From NCBI GenBank assembly GCA_963678275.1, contig OY782765.1, forward strand, positions 5,580,001 to 5,644,000: a DNA stretch of 64,000 nucleotides. Reading direction: 5' to 3'. This DNA is from G963677445 sp963678275 (GTDB lineage: Bacteria; Bacteroidota; Ignavibacteria; Ignavibacteriales; Melioribacteraceae). Shown here piece by piece: positions 1 through 8,254 of the stretch. Position numbers and translations under genes: made by a program. The notes below the pieces were generated by a model. It searched no databases and was not told the DNA's origin. It saw only the letters and a list, made by a program, of their open reading frames with translations. Within the stretch, counting starts at the first letter, position 1. The number at the start of each line of letters is the position of its first letter.

Positions 1-1614
1 ATCGGAATGATCGGTAAGTTTGAGAGCGTAAGAATAGGATGCCGAACCGCTTCGGGAGGTAATTATTCCCCCTTCAAGGTTGCCCCCGGTCATTCCGAGA
101 ACAATTTTACTGCTGCCGGCTTTAGAACTGATTATACTTCGTGAATATTTCCCTCCGGTGGCGCTGTCTGTTGCCAGGAAAATACCGATTTTTAATTTTT
201 TAAGTGTTTTAATAAAACGAAGCGCCTGAAGAGCGGAAAGTAATATCGCTATTCCTCCCTTCTTTTCCCATATTCCGGTTCCGAAAAGTTTTTGTTCGGA
301 GGCTCCAAAATTTTCATGTTCCTGTAATTTTACAACATTATCGGTCGCGAGAACAATAAAATAATCGAGTGATTCGGAGTGTGTGTTTGAAAAGTAGTAT
401 TGGTTGCCAACTTCAAGCTGCGGATATATTTCAGATGTGAATCCCAACTGGGCAAGTTCACTTTTTATATAACCTGAAAGCAGGTTGATGCCTTCGATAT
501 TCCTTACGTGCGAATTAAAATTTACAATCCTTTTCAGGAAGTTTTCGGTATTATCCTGACGTGATCTTAGGAAAGTGCGAAGTTTACTCTGAACCGATAT
601 TTTTTTAGCGCTTTCTTTTGAGGAGGAACCGTTGGAAGTGGAGAAATAACGAATAGCGGCAACATCGAGCATTTTATTTACAAGTGAGCAGAAATCATAA
701 CCTGCCGCTCTTGCCGCGATGTTATATGATCCGGTTGGTCCGAGGCTTGCCATAGAGTTAATTTCGAGAAGGTATATATTTTCATTCTCATCAACACGCA
801 GATCAACACGTGAGAAATCTCTCAGATTCAGAGCTCTGAAAGCCTCTATGCTGAATTTTGTCATTTTCCCGGCGAGTTCATTGGAGATATTGGCAGGACA
901 TATCTTTTCTCGCGGATTCCCCTTTTTGTTATCAACTGTCTGTATCCCGTCGGGATCGCCTTCGAGATCTATTTCAAGCACAGGAAATGTTTCGACAGGA
1001 TTATTCCCGATCAAACCAACGCAAAATTCCTTTCCCCTGATAAACTGTTCGGCAAGGGCCTGCTGCTGGAATTCATTTACTATAAACTCAACCGCCTCTT
1101 TTAATCCTTTCTCTTCATAAACTACCTTCAGCCCGAATGAAACACTTTCCATTTTTGGCTTGACAATAACAGGATAACGAACTTCAGAAAAATCATCATT
1201 GCCTGAGTTAAATACCCAAAAATCGGGCGTTGGGAGTTTATGATTCTGCCAGATAATTTTTGTCATCACTTTATCGAGAGCCAGCGCGTGCCCGGCAGGA
1301 CTTGATCCGACATAAGGAAGCCCGAGCATTTCGAGCATTGACGGGATATGGGTATAGCGGCTTTCTCCCTGGATGCCATAGGCCATATTAAAGACCATTC
1401 CCATTTTTTCCCCTTCCATTACGCGGGGCATGAAATTCTGGAGCCGGTCAATGATATACATATTGCCGTCAAATATCGCGATATTATGTCCCGCTTTTTC
1501 TATGCATGCCGCCACACGGTTTACAGTTTCCTCAGAATAAAATTCCTTGTTCTGCATTCCGAATTGATTTATTACACCTGATATATCTTTATTATAAATT
1601 AATGCTACCTTCAT
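1..1614 (-). CDS. ATP-grasp (D-Ala-D-Ala ligase-like) enzyme fused to degenerate M20-like domain, 3' end outside window
   Basis: I translated the minus strand from the ATG at 1614; it stays open for 538 codons to the window edge, so the C-terminus is missing. Residues 1-325 resemble D-alanine-D-alanine ligases: a GIQGESRYTHIPSMLEMLGLPYVGS segment (split here: GIQGESRYTHIPSMLEML then GLPYVGS), ALALDKVMTK, VIVKPKMESVSFGLKVV and the metal-binding RVDLRVDENENIYLLEINSM type end. Residues about 355-538 have the order of an M20/M28 metallopeptidase, with GTGIWEKKGGIA where active enzymes have GRGxxDxKGG. The metal ligands look lost: TDN replaces the HxD motif, E replaces D before KGG, and DSA replaces DEE. 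The start overlaps the stop of the upstream amidotransferase gene by 4 bp (ATGA), so the pair is translationally coupled. Substrate unknown; I infer a carboxylate-amine ligation product rather than peptidoglycan. Could be an active peptidase if ligands lie elsewhere. Confidence 0.8.
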   Translation of the reverse strand, partial: MKVALIYNKDISGVINQFGMQNKEFYSEETVNRVAACIEKAGHNIAIFDGNMYIIDRLQNFMPRVMEGEKMGMVFNMAYGIQGESRYTHIPSMLEMLGLPYVGSSPAGHALALDKVMTKIIWQNHKLPTPDFWVFNSGNDDFSEVRYPVIVKPKMESVSFGLKVVYEEKGLKEAVEFIVNEFQQQALAEQFIRGKEFCVGLIGNNPVETFPVLEIDLEGDPDGIQTVDNKKGNPREKICPANISNELAGKMTKFSIEAFRALNLRDFSRVDLRVDENENIYLLEINSMASLGPTGSYNIAARAAGYDFCSLVNKMLDVAAIRYFSTSNGSSSKESAKKISVQSKLRTFLRSRQDNTENFLKRIVNFNSHVRNIEGINLLSGYIKSELAQLGFTSEIYPQLEVGNQYYFSNTHSESLDYFIVLATDNVVKLQEHENFGASEQKLFGTGIWEKKGGIAILLSALQALRFIKTLKKLKIGIFLATDSATGGKYSRSIISSKAGSSKIVLGMTGGNLEGGIITSRSGSASYSYALKLTDHSD

Positions 1615-2210
1615 GCGGCAATATTCTCCTGTTCATTTATTACACCACACATTTTCAGGAAGTTTTCAACCATCAGCATCCCGTCGGGTCCTGATACTTC
1701 GGGGTGGGACTGGAAACCATAAATCGGTTTTCCCCTGTGTTTTATTATTTCATTGGGGCTAACTTCCGATTCAGCCAGTGAGATAAAGTTGCCCGGAGTT
1801 TCAGAAACATGGAAACTATGCCTTTTAACCAATTGCACCCCGGTTTTATTCAAACCATTAAAAATCGGATCATCTGGTTTTGTAATGGTGACAGTTTCTT
1901 TTTTATTCCGATATTCTGAAAGTTTTTTTATCCTTCCCCGGTTGGCGACAGCAATTATTTCATGACCCAGGCAAAAACCAATAACCGGCACATCAAAATT
2001 CATCATAGCCACAAAATTAGCGGTGAGATTCAAAGGTTCATAAGGATTGCCCCTTCCGCCGGAAAGTATAATCCCTTTTACTACTGTTTTTGCCGAAAGG
2101 GTTATCGGCTGATTATGATCAAAAAATATATAATCAAAATCCTGTTCGGCGAGGTACTGCCGTTTGAATTTTTTTATAAAACTGCTCTGGTTGTCAATTA
2201 TCAGTATCAT
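1611..2210 (-). CDS. class I glutamine amidotransferase (GMP-synthase subunit A-like)
   Basis: A stand-alone 199-residue GATase1 domain. The nucleophile Cys sits in GFCLGHEII, and the His-Glu pair in FQSHPEVSG, so the triad is intact. The oxyanion-type KGIILSGG strand is near residue 47. Length and sequence order resemble the archaeal-type separate GuaA amidotransferase subunit, but no ATP pyrophosphatase partner is present here. Instead the gene runs directly into an ATP-grasp ligase with a 4-bp overlap. Inference: it hydrolyses glutamine to supply ammonia to, or works in the same pathway as, that ligase. It could still be a free GuaA subunit. The upstream gap 2211-2520 would carry the promoter. 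Confidence 0.85.
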   Translation of the reverse strand: MILIIDNQSSFIKKFKRQYLAEQDFDYIFFDHNQPITLSAKTVVKGIILSGGRGNPYEPLNLTANFVAMMNFDVPVIGFCLGHEIIAVANRGRIKKLSEYRNKKETVTITKPDDPIFNGLNKTGVQLVKRHSFHVSETPGNFISLAESEVSPNEIIKHRGKPIYGFQSHPEVSGPDGMLMVENFLKMCGVINEQENIAA

Positions 2211-2520
2211 AAACGCTCCGAATTTAGTTTTGATTTCCGGTAAATTATCAATATTACTTTTTCCAGAGCGGATATGATATTATCAATAAGAGTACTGAAA
2301 AAAGTGAAGCTAATATAATTCATGGAAAGGTTATTTCCTATAAAAAAAAACAAAAAACAAATTCTTTGTAACTTGTTATAATAGAAGGAATTAGGAGATG
2401 AGGAAATGATTTGTTGCAGGAAGAATCAATATTCTTGTGATTAATATATAATGTCCTGCAGATTTAGATTCGATCAAGACTTTGCGCCATGGAAAATAAA
2501 CCACGCATGTCCGAATGGTT
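2211..2520. other. intergenic gap, 310 bp
   Basis: Very AT-rich spacer between the amidotransferase start and the end of the broken higA gene. It has an A-rich run near 2341-2360. No coding potential, RNA or convincing promoter was recognised. It should contain the promoter of the leftward amidotransferase-ligase pair. Confidence 0.6.
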
Positions 2521-2895
2521 TTAGGAATTATTCGCCAGTGAATATTCCCTTACCCGTATGTCGGCGGATATTCCCGGGCCAACGTTAAGTTTTCTTATCA
2601 TTTTTAATGACAGTGGACGTTTGCGGTTAAGAACTTCCGGAACCCGGGCCCGGCTGCCGATATATTTTACCAAATCTTTTTTTGAAATATCCCGGCTCTC
2701 TATTTCATGCAGTATTGCCTCTACCGGATCGGGAGTTTCTACAGGAAAAAATTTCTTTTCATAATCTTCCGCGAGTATAGATGGAAGTTCCAAACGGTCC
2801 CCCTCCGGCGAACCGGGTGCGGCGTCCATAAGATTTTCTATTTCCGCGAGTGCGGCTTCTTAATCTTTTTCGGTTTTTATTGGTCTGATTTCCAT
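2521..2895 (-). pseudogene. higA: higA-type antitoxin gene broken by an in-frame TAA
   Basis: Reading the minus strand from the ATG at 2895 gives MEIRPIKTEKD, then TAA (2862-2860), then EAALAEIENLMDAAPGSPEG and onward in the same frame. HigA-family antitoxins normally read KTExDYEAAL here, so a Tyr codon has most likely become a stop. The rest is intact: the GSPEGDRLELPSILAEDYEKK segment and a helix-turn-helix with GSRARVPEVLNRKRPLSLKMIR, ending at 2521. Internal initiation at Met 2829 could still yield a 102-residue protein with the whole HTH. No HigB toxin gene is beside it. Upstream, only 4 bp away, ends a truncated copy of yccF. I consider it a decayed antitoxin, though possibly still a DNA-binding fragment. 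Confidence 0.75.
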
Positions 2896-2899
2896 GACT

Positions 2900-3057
2900 T
2901 TATCCTATCCCTTTTCCAAATGGTGTAAGTGCCAGCCCGGCAAGTTTAAAGTGCTGCATGCCGAAGGGGATGCCGATGATGGTAATGGTAAAAAGGAAGC
3001 CTAATGCCAGGTGAGTGAGGGCTATCCATATTCCACCGAGAATCAGCCAGATAATAT
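2900..3057 (-). pseudogene. 3' fragment of a yccF gene
   Basis: The minus strand encodes the last roughly 50 residues of a YccF protein (ending FKLAGLALTPFGKGIG, stop TAA at 2902-2900). Bases 2906-3057 match 7801-7952 of the intact yccF gene with three mismatches. The match stops abruptly at 3057, where the coding frame is lost. It lies 4 bp upstream of the broken higA start. It is a truncated duplicate, not a functional gene. Confidence 0.9.
2906..3057. repeat. 152-bp direct repeat, copy A (partner 7801-7952)
   Basis: Compared base by base with 7801-7952, offset 4895: mismatches only at 2909, 2921 and 3035, about 98 % identity. Both copies have the same orientation and bracket the split propeller gene and its insertion sequence. 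Sequence on both sides is unrelated. Confidence 0.9.
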
Positions 3058-3323
3058 CATCCCGCCTGTCTCCTCTCCTGAGTCAAAAGCCAGGCAGGAA
3101 TCTCCTAACGGGTATAGTATTTAAATTCCACAAAAAGTTATCTCATATTTATTTGTGTCAAATTTTTACATAGGGCGTTTTATGAATTTAATTATTTACT
3201 CTTGCCGGGGAATTTTGTAAATTAAAATCAAGAAGCAGAAAGTAAAGTATAAGAGGTTAAAAAGTATTATATTATATTAAATAAATGAAATAGTGTCGCC
3301 ATAAAAAAATTGGGGAGAATTAA

Positions 3324-4503
3324 ATGAGGTCGTATCTGTTGTTTTTGTTATTATTAGTCCCGTTTTTATTGGATGCCCAGGATAATAATTCATTGGAACT
3401 GATTAGCTTTGTGCCGTCAGATATGTCTGAAATCGCGATGGAAGATGATCTTTTAGTAATGGTTGTTAAAGGTGACATTTTATTTTATAGTTTAGAGGAA
3501 CCATATTCCCCGAAACTTATTAATTATTTTAAGGATAATTATTCCTGTCATCCTATTGAGTTGGAAATCAGCGATTCACATCTTTTGTGTGTTTGTCCGG
3601 ATACAATAAAAATATATGATATAAGTGATTCTCTGGAGCCTGTACTAAAAGTGTCGTACTTTTCTCCCTATACTATAACGGGCATGTGTCATCATGAACA
3701 ATATATTTATATATCAAGGAGCGTTGGGGTCGCTGTCTTAAAAATAAGTCCGGAATATGACGAAATCACACAAATTTCAAATTATACCATGTTGCCCGAC
3801 TTAATAAATATTGCTGTTTCTGATTCAATTCTCGTTGCTCATAGTTACTATAAGGCTTATATTTTTTCCATTGCCGATCCGTATAATCCGGTGTACATAA
3901 CAAGTTTTGAACCAATAGAGTTTTGTGGTACAACTGTCTGGATAAGAGACGTTGCTCTGAATTCAACAAATCTTTATTTCGCGGCAACTTTACATGGAAT
4001 TATGAGCTATGATATATCAAATCCGGAAGAACCCCAATTGTTACATACTCAAAACTATGGTTATCTCGCTTCACCCCGAAGTATTTATTTATTTAATGAT
4101 TTTGCTATTATTGACGGAGAACCTGCCAAATATGTATTTAGTATTGAAAGCCCGGGTAATCTGATACTTAAATCATTGATCAGTGAGCCAATATATGCTG
4201 AATCAGTCATAAAAGATACAGTACTATATTCCGTGAGTGGAACCAGGGGACTTGATATACATAAATTTAACCAGGCAACCGGGAATTTAACTGAAATAAA
4301 AAACTTCGCTGGTTGTATTGGTGCAAGAAAATCTATGATGAATGATGATCTTTTAATTTTCTGTGATAATCAATATGGCATTCAATTTTGTCATGTTGGC
4401 GACGACAACTTCCCTACGGAAAAAGCTTTCTTTGATCTTGATGAACACTTTAGCTATTTAGATCATTCAAAAAATATATATTATGCCGGAACCGGTTCTA
4501 ATA
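3324..4503 (+). pseudogene. secreted LVIVD-repeat beta-propeller protein, 5' part (split by insertion sequence)
   Basis: Begins MRSYLLFLLLLVPFLLDAQ, a clear signal peptide ending at AQ/D. The body holds repeats of the LVIVD type: strands such as IKIYDISDSLEPVLKV and IMSYDISNPEEPQLLH, each about 40-50 residues, as in predicted surface beta-propellers. The frame runs on into the insertion sequence and stops at 4586, giving a 27-residue foreign tail. The 3' part resumes at 6821 and carries the T9SS sorting domain. Deleting 4504-6823 rejoins the codons as GTGSN-IHILEY in one frame. Without the C-terminal domain the truncated product should be exported to the periplasm but not sorted by T9SS. Confidence 0.88.
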
Positions 4504-4513
4504 TCAGAACTCC

Positions 4514-6301
4514 TTACTCCTCGCAAAATGAAACCGCGGAAGATTCAAAAATCATTCGGAGATTAGTGCCGGGAAAAGTAGTCTGAGTATCATTAAGTAA
4601 GCTGGCAAGTTCATTAGCTGCCTGATTGAAACGAGGAGCTGAAAGAGAATGTAATCTGACAGTCAGAGTGTTTTTCTGGTAATCAGGAATCAAATCAGCA
4701 TTATTAAAAAGGATTTGTTTAATGACCATTCTCTTTTCATCATCTGCTCTGGAAAGGTAAGGAGAGATCAGTACAGCAAGAGAAGTTTCAGCTCTGTAAC
4801 AAATCATTTTGATAATATTCATAAATATTTTACTCTCGGTTTTCAGTTTGTTATACTTGTTATTATCGGGCATATCTTTAATCTTGATTCTTGATCGAAT
4901 AAGTTTTCTCTGCTCCTGAAGTTTAATTTCCTCTTGTTTAAGTTTATCTATTATAGTTTTATATTCCATTTGTTTGTCGCTGATAGCAGGAATTGTATCA
5001 ATAGTATTATCGATTACCTTTTCGAATAAGGGGTAGAACTTTGCTTCAAGACGATTTATTTTCTCCCTGAGTTTCTTAATCCTGTAAGAGATTTTTCTGT
5101 AATCAGGATTAACCACGCTGGCATCCTGATCTACTATTTCTGTACCATATTGAATCATTTTGTCAAAATCATAATCCTGAATCATATATTTGAAGAAATT
5201 TTCCTGAGACCATCGTCCGAACATTCTCCCGGCCACAGAAGTCATTTCAAGAGTTGGATGGGTTGAAATAATGGAAGTCTGATGATTCCCCTGTTTACTG
5301 AGTCTTCTTATCTCACGATATTTGTTCTTCATGATAGTAGTTGTTTTCTCGCAAAGCTGCATGTCAACAATATTGTTAAGTACTTTTACTTTATAGCTCT
5401 TAAACTCCTGAACATCCCAATTATCCCTTACATTTTTGCGATATGTTATGATAGCTATTCTGTAATTGTTCCATAACCTTTCAAAGAAAGATGTGTCATA
5501 TGCTTCCCGGTCAAATACAAAGCAACATTGAGGTTTTTCTTTTTCGGTCCAATTGCTTTTTATCAGCCCGTTTTCCAGCAATTGTGGTATAATACTTTTT
5601 TCTATTACTGTCTGAAGCTTTTCTGTCAGTTCTCCTATTACCATCATTATCGGCAGGCCTTCGGCGTCATTTACCCAGTATTCACTTGTCGCGCTTAAAC
5701 AAAGTTTCTGTCTTGATATATATTTGGCAGGTAGATTAGCCTTTTTACCGAAGTATATTCGAACGTGTCCGTCTATATAAATAAAGGCTATGTTCTCCTG
5801 ATCGATCTGGTCATTTTGGTACCACCAATCCATCAGATTACTATTGAGCTTTACTGACTGATTTTGGTGACTTACCAAAAATATCTTTTCACGCAGGCAT
5901 CTTACCTCCGGTATTCTGTCAAGCCCTATTATTCTTCCCAGCTCTCCCGGTTTACATTTTTTTAACTGTTCCGGGTTCTTTATTCTTAATAAAGCCATTA
6001 TCATCAGAGTTAATATGCATGATTCGAGACCATAATAATGGTTCTTCGGGAGTTTATAAAGCTCTTTGAATTTTTGCAGTCCTTGAGATATTAACGCTGG
6101 TATTGCAAATAAAACTCCGCCATGGCCTATTGATTGACTATTTTTGAACTCTGCTTTAGCATGTCCTCTTTGACCTATGCTTGCAAGAACACGTTCCTCG
6201 TAGCGGGTTGTGGCTATGCCCAATGGAGCCTGGATGTCTTCGGTATCTCTTTCTAACTGTGTGCTCCCTTCGGCCTGTTCCTCGGCTAACTTCTCTTTTT
6301 T
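4514..6301 (-). CDS. IS transposase ORFB (DDE catalytic part, made by -1 frameshift)
   Basis: Open from just after a TAA at 6304-6302 to the stop at 4514. It has no good start codon near its beginning (a TTG at 6223 is the only in-frame candidate seen early), as expected when it is made as a fusion with ORFA. Acidic catalytic candidates lie in FIYIDGHVRIYFGK and CFVFDREAYD, with TYRKN shortly after. The second half is rich in charged coiled-coil sequence. The frameshift product would be about 742 residues. The frame runs to within 10 bp of the IS end. Confidence 0.8.
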   Translation of the reverse strand, partial: KKEKLAEEQAEGSTQLERDTEDIQAPLGIATTRYEERVLASIGQRGHAKAEFKNSQSIGHGGVLFAIPALISQGLQKFKELYKLPKNHYYGLESCILTLMIMALLRIKNPEQLKKCKPGELGRIIGLDRIPEVRCLREKIFLVSHQNQSVKLNSNLMDWWYQNDQIDQENIAFIYIDGHVRIYFGKKANLPAKYISRQKLCLSATSEYWVNDAEGLPIMMVIGELTEKLQTVIEKSIIPQLLENGLIKSNWTEKEKPQCCFVFDREAYDTSFFERLWNNYRIAIITYRKNVRDNWDVQEFKSYKVKVLNNIVDMQLCEKTTTIMKNKYREIRRLSKQGNHQTSIISTHPTLEMTSVAGRMFGRWSQENFFKYMIQDYDFDKMIQYGTEIVDQDASVVNPDYRKISYRIKKLREKINRLEAKFYPLFEKVIDNTIDTIPAISDKQMEYKTIIDKLKQEEIKLQEQRKLIRSRIKIKDMPDNNKYNKLKTESKIFMNIIKMICYRAETSLAVLISPYLSRADDEKRMVIKQILFNNADLIPDYQKNTLTVRLHSLSAPRFNQAANELASLLNDTQTTFPGTNLRMIFESSAVSFCEE

Positions 6302-6741
6302 TTAAGATTTCCCTGTTTTATCTGATATCGTATCGCCGATTCCCTGACCCCTTCTTCTTTGGCGATACTGTTTATACTCTGATTCTTATCAAGCTTTTTC
6401 TGTATTCTCTCTTTCCGTTCTCCGAAGATCTTATGGGCTCTGCCTTTTCTTGTATCTTCTCCGAAAAAGCCCTGTGCTCCTTCTTTTTCATATTTTTTGC
6501 AATATCGCGATACGCTGTCTTCGCTTACTCCAAAGCATCTTTCCACATCTACTTTTCTGCATAATCCATGGCTTATGAAATTGCTCGTTATAAACCTGAA
6601 TGAGTTCAAATCTTCCTTTGAATGTGCATAGACTGGCAATCCGTTTACTATATATTGAACCAGTCCTTCTTTCTCGTAGACTCCTACGCTTTGGGATATT
6701 AGTTTTGTTTCTTCCGGGTATATCGGTAATTGTAATTGCAT
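6286..6741 (-). CDS. IS transposase ORFA (helix-turn-helix part)
   Basis: A 151-residue frame starting MQLQLPIYPEETKL, 79 bp inside the right end of the insertion sequence. It has two HTH-like regions: KVDVERCFGVSEDSVSRYCKKY, in pieces KVDVERCFGVSED and SVSRYCKKYEKEG, and INSIAKEEGVRESAIRYQIK near the end. It stops at a TAG soon after the heptamer A AAA AAG (minus strand, 6301-6295). Shifting back one base there continues into ORFB. On its own it would be a DNA-binding protein, possibly a regulator of transposition. Confidence 0.8.
   Translation of the reverse strand: MQLQLPIYPEETKLISQSVGVYEKEGLVQYIVNGLPVYAHSKEDLNSFRFITSNFISHGLCRKVDVERCFGVSEDSVSRYCKKYEKEGAQGFFGEDTRKGRAHKIFGERKERIQKKLDKNQSINSIAKEEGVRESAIRYQIKQGNLKKKRS
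6295..6301 (-). promoter_or_regulatory. A AAA AAG slippery heptamer, candidate -1 programmed frameshift site
   Basis: In ORFA frame the codons are CTT AAA AAA AAG AGA AGT TAG. Slipping one base back on A AAA AAG gives AAA AAA GAG AAG and enters ORFB, whose frame opens directly after a TAA located two bases upstream of the heptamer. This is the classic heptamer used by many insertion sequences. No downstream stimulatory structure was tested. Confidence 0.75.
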
Positions 6742-6820
6742 CCCTTAATTTACCGCATTTTTATTTTGCGAACAATCCCTTTTTTCCCCTTATTTTTCGT
6801 TATGGGATCAGGAGTTCTGA

Positions 6821-7782
6821 ATATACATATCCTTGAATACTCCGCGGAAAATAATTCAGTAACAACCCATGGAGTTTTGGAATGTACGTCGGAAACATTA
6901 TTGGTGGATAGTACACGGCTATATGTATCCGGTTATCAACATCTTTCAATTTTTGATATCAACATTCCTGAAAACCCGGTGTTTTTAAGTTCTGTCTTTG
7001 TTGACTCTGATAAAATCAATATATACCTCAAGGATGATATATTGTATTTGGTATGTGGTGTTGACGGAGTAGTGATTGTGGATGTTAGTAACCCATATAA
7101 TCCTGAAATTATCAAGGTGATGGGTGATAACTATATGAATAAACAAGGTGTTGCGGAGTTGGATAATTATCTTTATATTTCCACAACTAACGGGGCCGCG
7201 GGGGGAATATTATATGTATATAATAACTCAGATACTCATAATCCCATACATATAAAAGCGGTTGGGGGACTGGGTGGGACTTGTCTTGTGAGAGAGGATA
7301 ACTATCTGTATACATCCTTTAATGGTTTGAAAAAAATTGATATTACCGAGAGGGAAAACCCGATACTTCTGGAAGAATTTTCTTTGCCGGCTACAGCGGG
7401 CGGTATTTATGTCGGAGATTCTCTGATCACCTATTCTGCCAATGAGTATGGAGTCTATATTTTCAAAGATAACCATAATCCGGTCCTTTCTGTCGGGGAT
7501 GATGAACCTGTTGCGCAAACATACTTTCTTTCTCAAAATTACCCCAATCCCTTCAATCCCGTTACCACAATTAGTTTTTTTCTGCCCGACCCTTCCGAAG
7601 TAACAATAGAAATTTTTAACCTGTTGGGTGAACGAATTGAAAATTTGATTTATAATGAAATTATGTCAAAAGGTTCATATCAGGTGTATTGGGATGGCTC
7701 AAGTCATCCAAGCGGCGTCTATTTTTACAGAATTGAAACCGCCAATTTTTCGGAGGTGAAAAAAATGGTTTTGTTGAGATAA
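6821..7782 (+). pseudogene. secreted LVIVD-repeat beta-propeller protein, 3' part with T9SS sorting domain
   Basis: Continuation of the gene starting at 3324. Repeats such as LSIFDINIPENPVFLSS and VVIVDVSNPYNPEIIKV match the 5' part. It then ends in SQNYPNPFNPVTTISF, GVYFYRIETANFSEVKKMVLLR, a type-A T9SS sorting domain of about 85 residues. The frame is open back to 6736 inside the insertion sequence, so a start at the IS edge is conceivable, but no signal peptide would be present. Sorting and secretion should fail. Confidence 0.88.
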
Positions 7783-7794
7783 AAATTAAGCCAG

Positions 7795-8163
7795 CTAACT
7801 TATTCCTTTTCCAAAGGGTGTAAGTGCCAGCCCGGCAAGTTTAAAGTGCTGCATGCCGAAGGGGATGCCGATGATGGTAATGGTAAAAAGGAAGCCTAAT
7901 GCCAGGTGAGTGAGGGCTATCCATATTCCTCCGAGAATCAGCCAGATAATATTCATTACGGTGGAAATACATCCGTTTGAGTGTTCTATCGGTTTAACTT
8001 CCGTGCCGAAAGGAACGAGTCCGACCATTGACAGTTTGAGCAACTGAATTCCAAATGGTATGCCGATAAGAGTCAGACACATAAGAAGTCCGCTTACCAG
8101 GTATTCCAGAAAAATAAAAAAGCCCCCGAACAGGATCCAGATAATATTGCCGATTAAACTCAT
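7795..8163 (-). CDS. yccF: YccF domain inner-membrane protein
   Basis: 122 residues made of two similar halves, each with the conserved hydrophobic signature (GIPFGIQLLKLSMVGLVPFG and GIPFGMQHFKLAGLALTPFG). This is the duplicated YccF domain of small membrane proteins of unknown function. About four membrane segments are predicted by eye. Stop is TAG at 7797-7795. Its last 152 bp are duplicated at 2906-3057. It diverges from the histidine kinase gene at 8255, sharing a 91-bp promoter region. Confidence 0.88.
   Translation of the reverse strand: MSLIGNIIWILFGGFFIFLEYLVSGLLMCLTLIGIPFGIQLLKLSMVGLVPFGTEVKPIEHSNGCISTVMNIIWLILGGIWIALTHLALGFLFTITIIGIPFGMQHFKLAGLALTPFGKGIS
7801..7952. repeat. 152-bp direct repeat, copy B (inside intact yccF)
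   Basis: Original copy of the duplicated segment, lying within the coding part of yccF. See partner at 2906-3057: same orientation, three mismatches, 4895 bp apart. Confidence 0.9.
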
Positions 8164-8254
8164 AATTTCCTTTTTATGGTTTAGACGGAAATAAATAATT
8201 ATAGTTTTCCGGAATAATAAGGAAATTTATAATACACTTGGTTATATTTATTAT

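Larger units (their letters stand above)
4504..6820 (-). mobile_element. 2317-bp insertion sequence with ORFA/ORFB transposase
   Basis: Ends carry imperfect terminal inverted repeats: TCAGAACTCCTTACTCC at 4504 and, read inward from 6820, TCAGAACTCCTGATCCC. The triplet ATA flanks both ends (4501-4503 and 6821-6823) and is the likely target duplication. Almost the whole element is filled by two minus-strand frames encoding a DDE-type transposase. It lies inside, and antisense to, the LVIVD propeller gene. I do not recognise the IS family with certainty. Confidence 0.88.

Noticed and set aside
719..1120. Rightward open frame inside the left-edge region
   Set aside because: The opposite strand encodes a continuous ATP-grasp ligase here; the rightward frame has no family features.
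2521..2829. Intact 102-residue antitoxin gene starting at 2829
   Set aside because: Homologous codons continue upstream past an in-frame TAA to an ATG at 2895, so the short frame is the remnant of a longer gene.
2906..7952. Composite transposon bounded by the 152-bp repeats
   Set aside because: The repeats are the coding end of yccF, have no inverted-repeat ends and no transposase of their own; the only transposase belongs to the inner element with its own ends.
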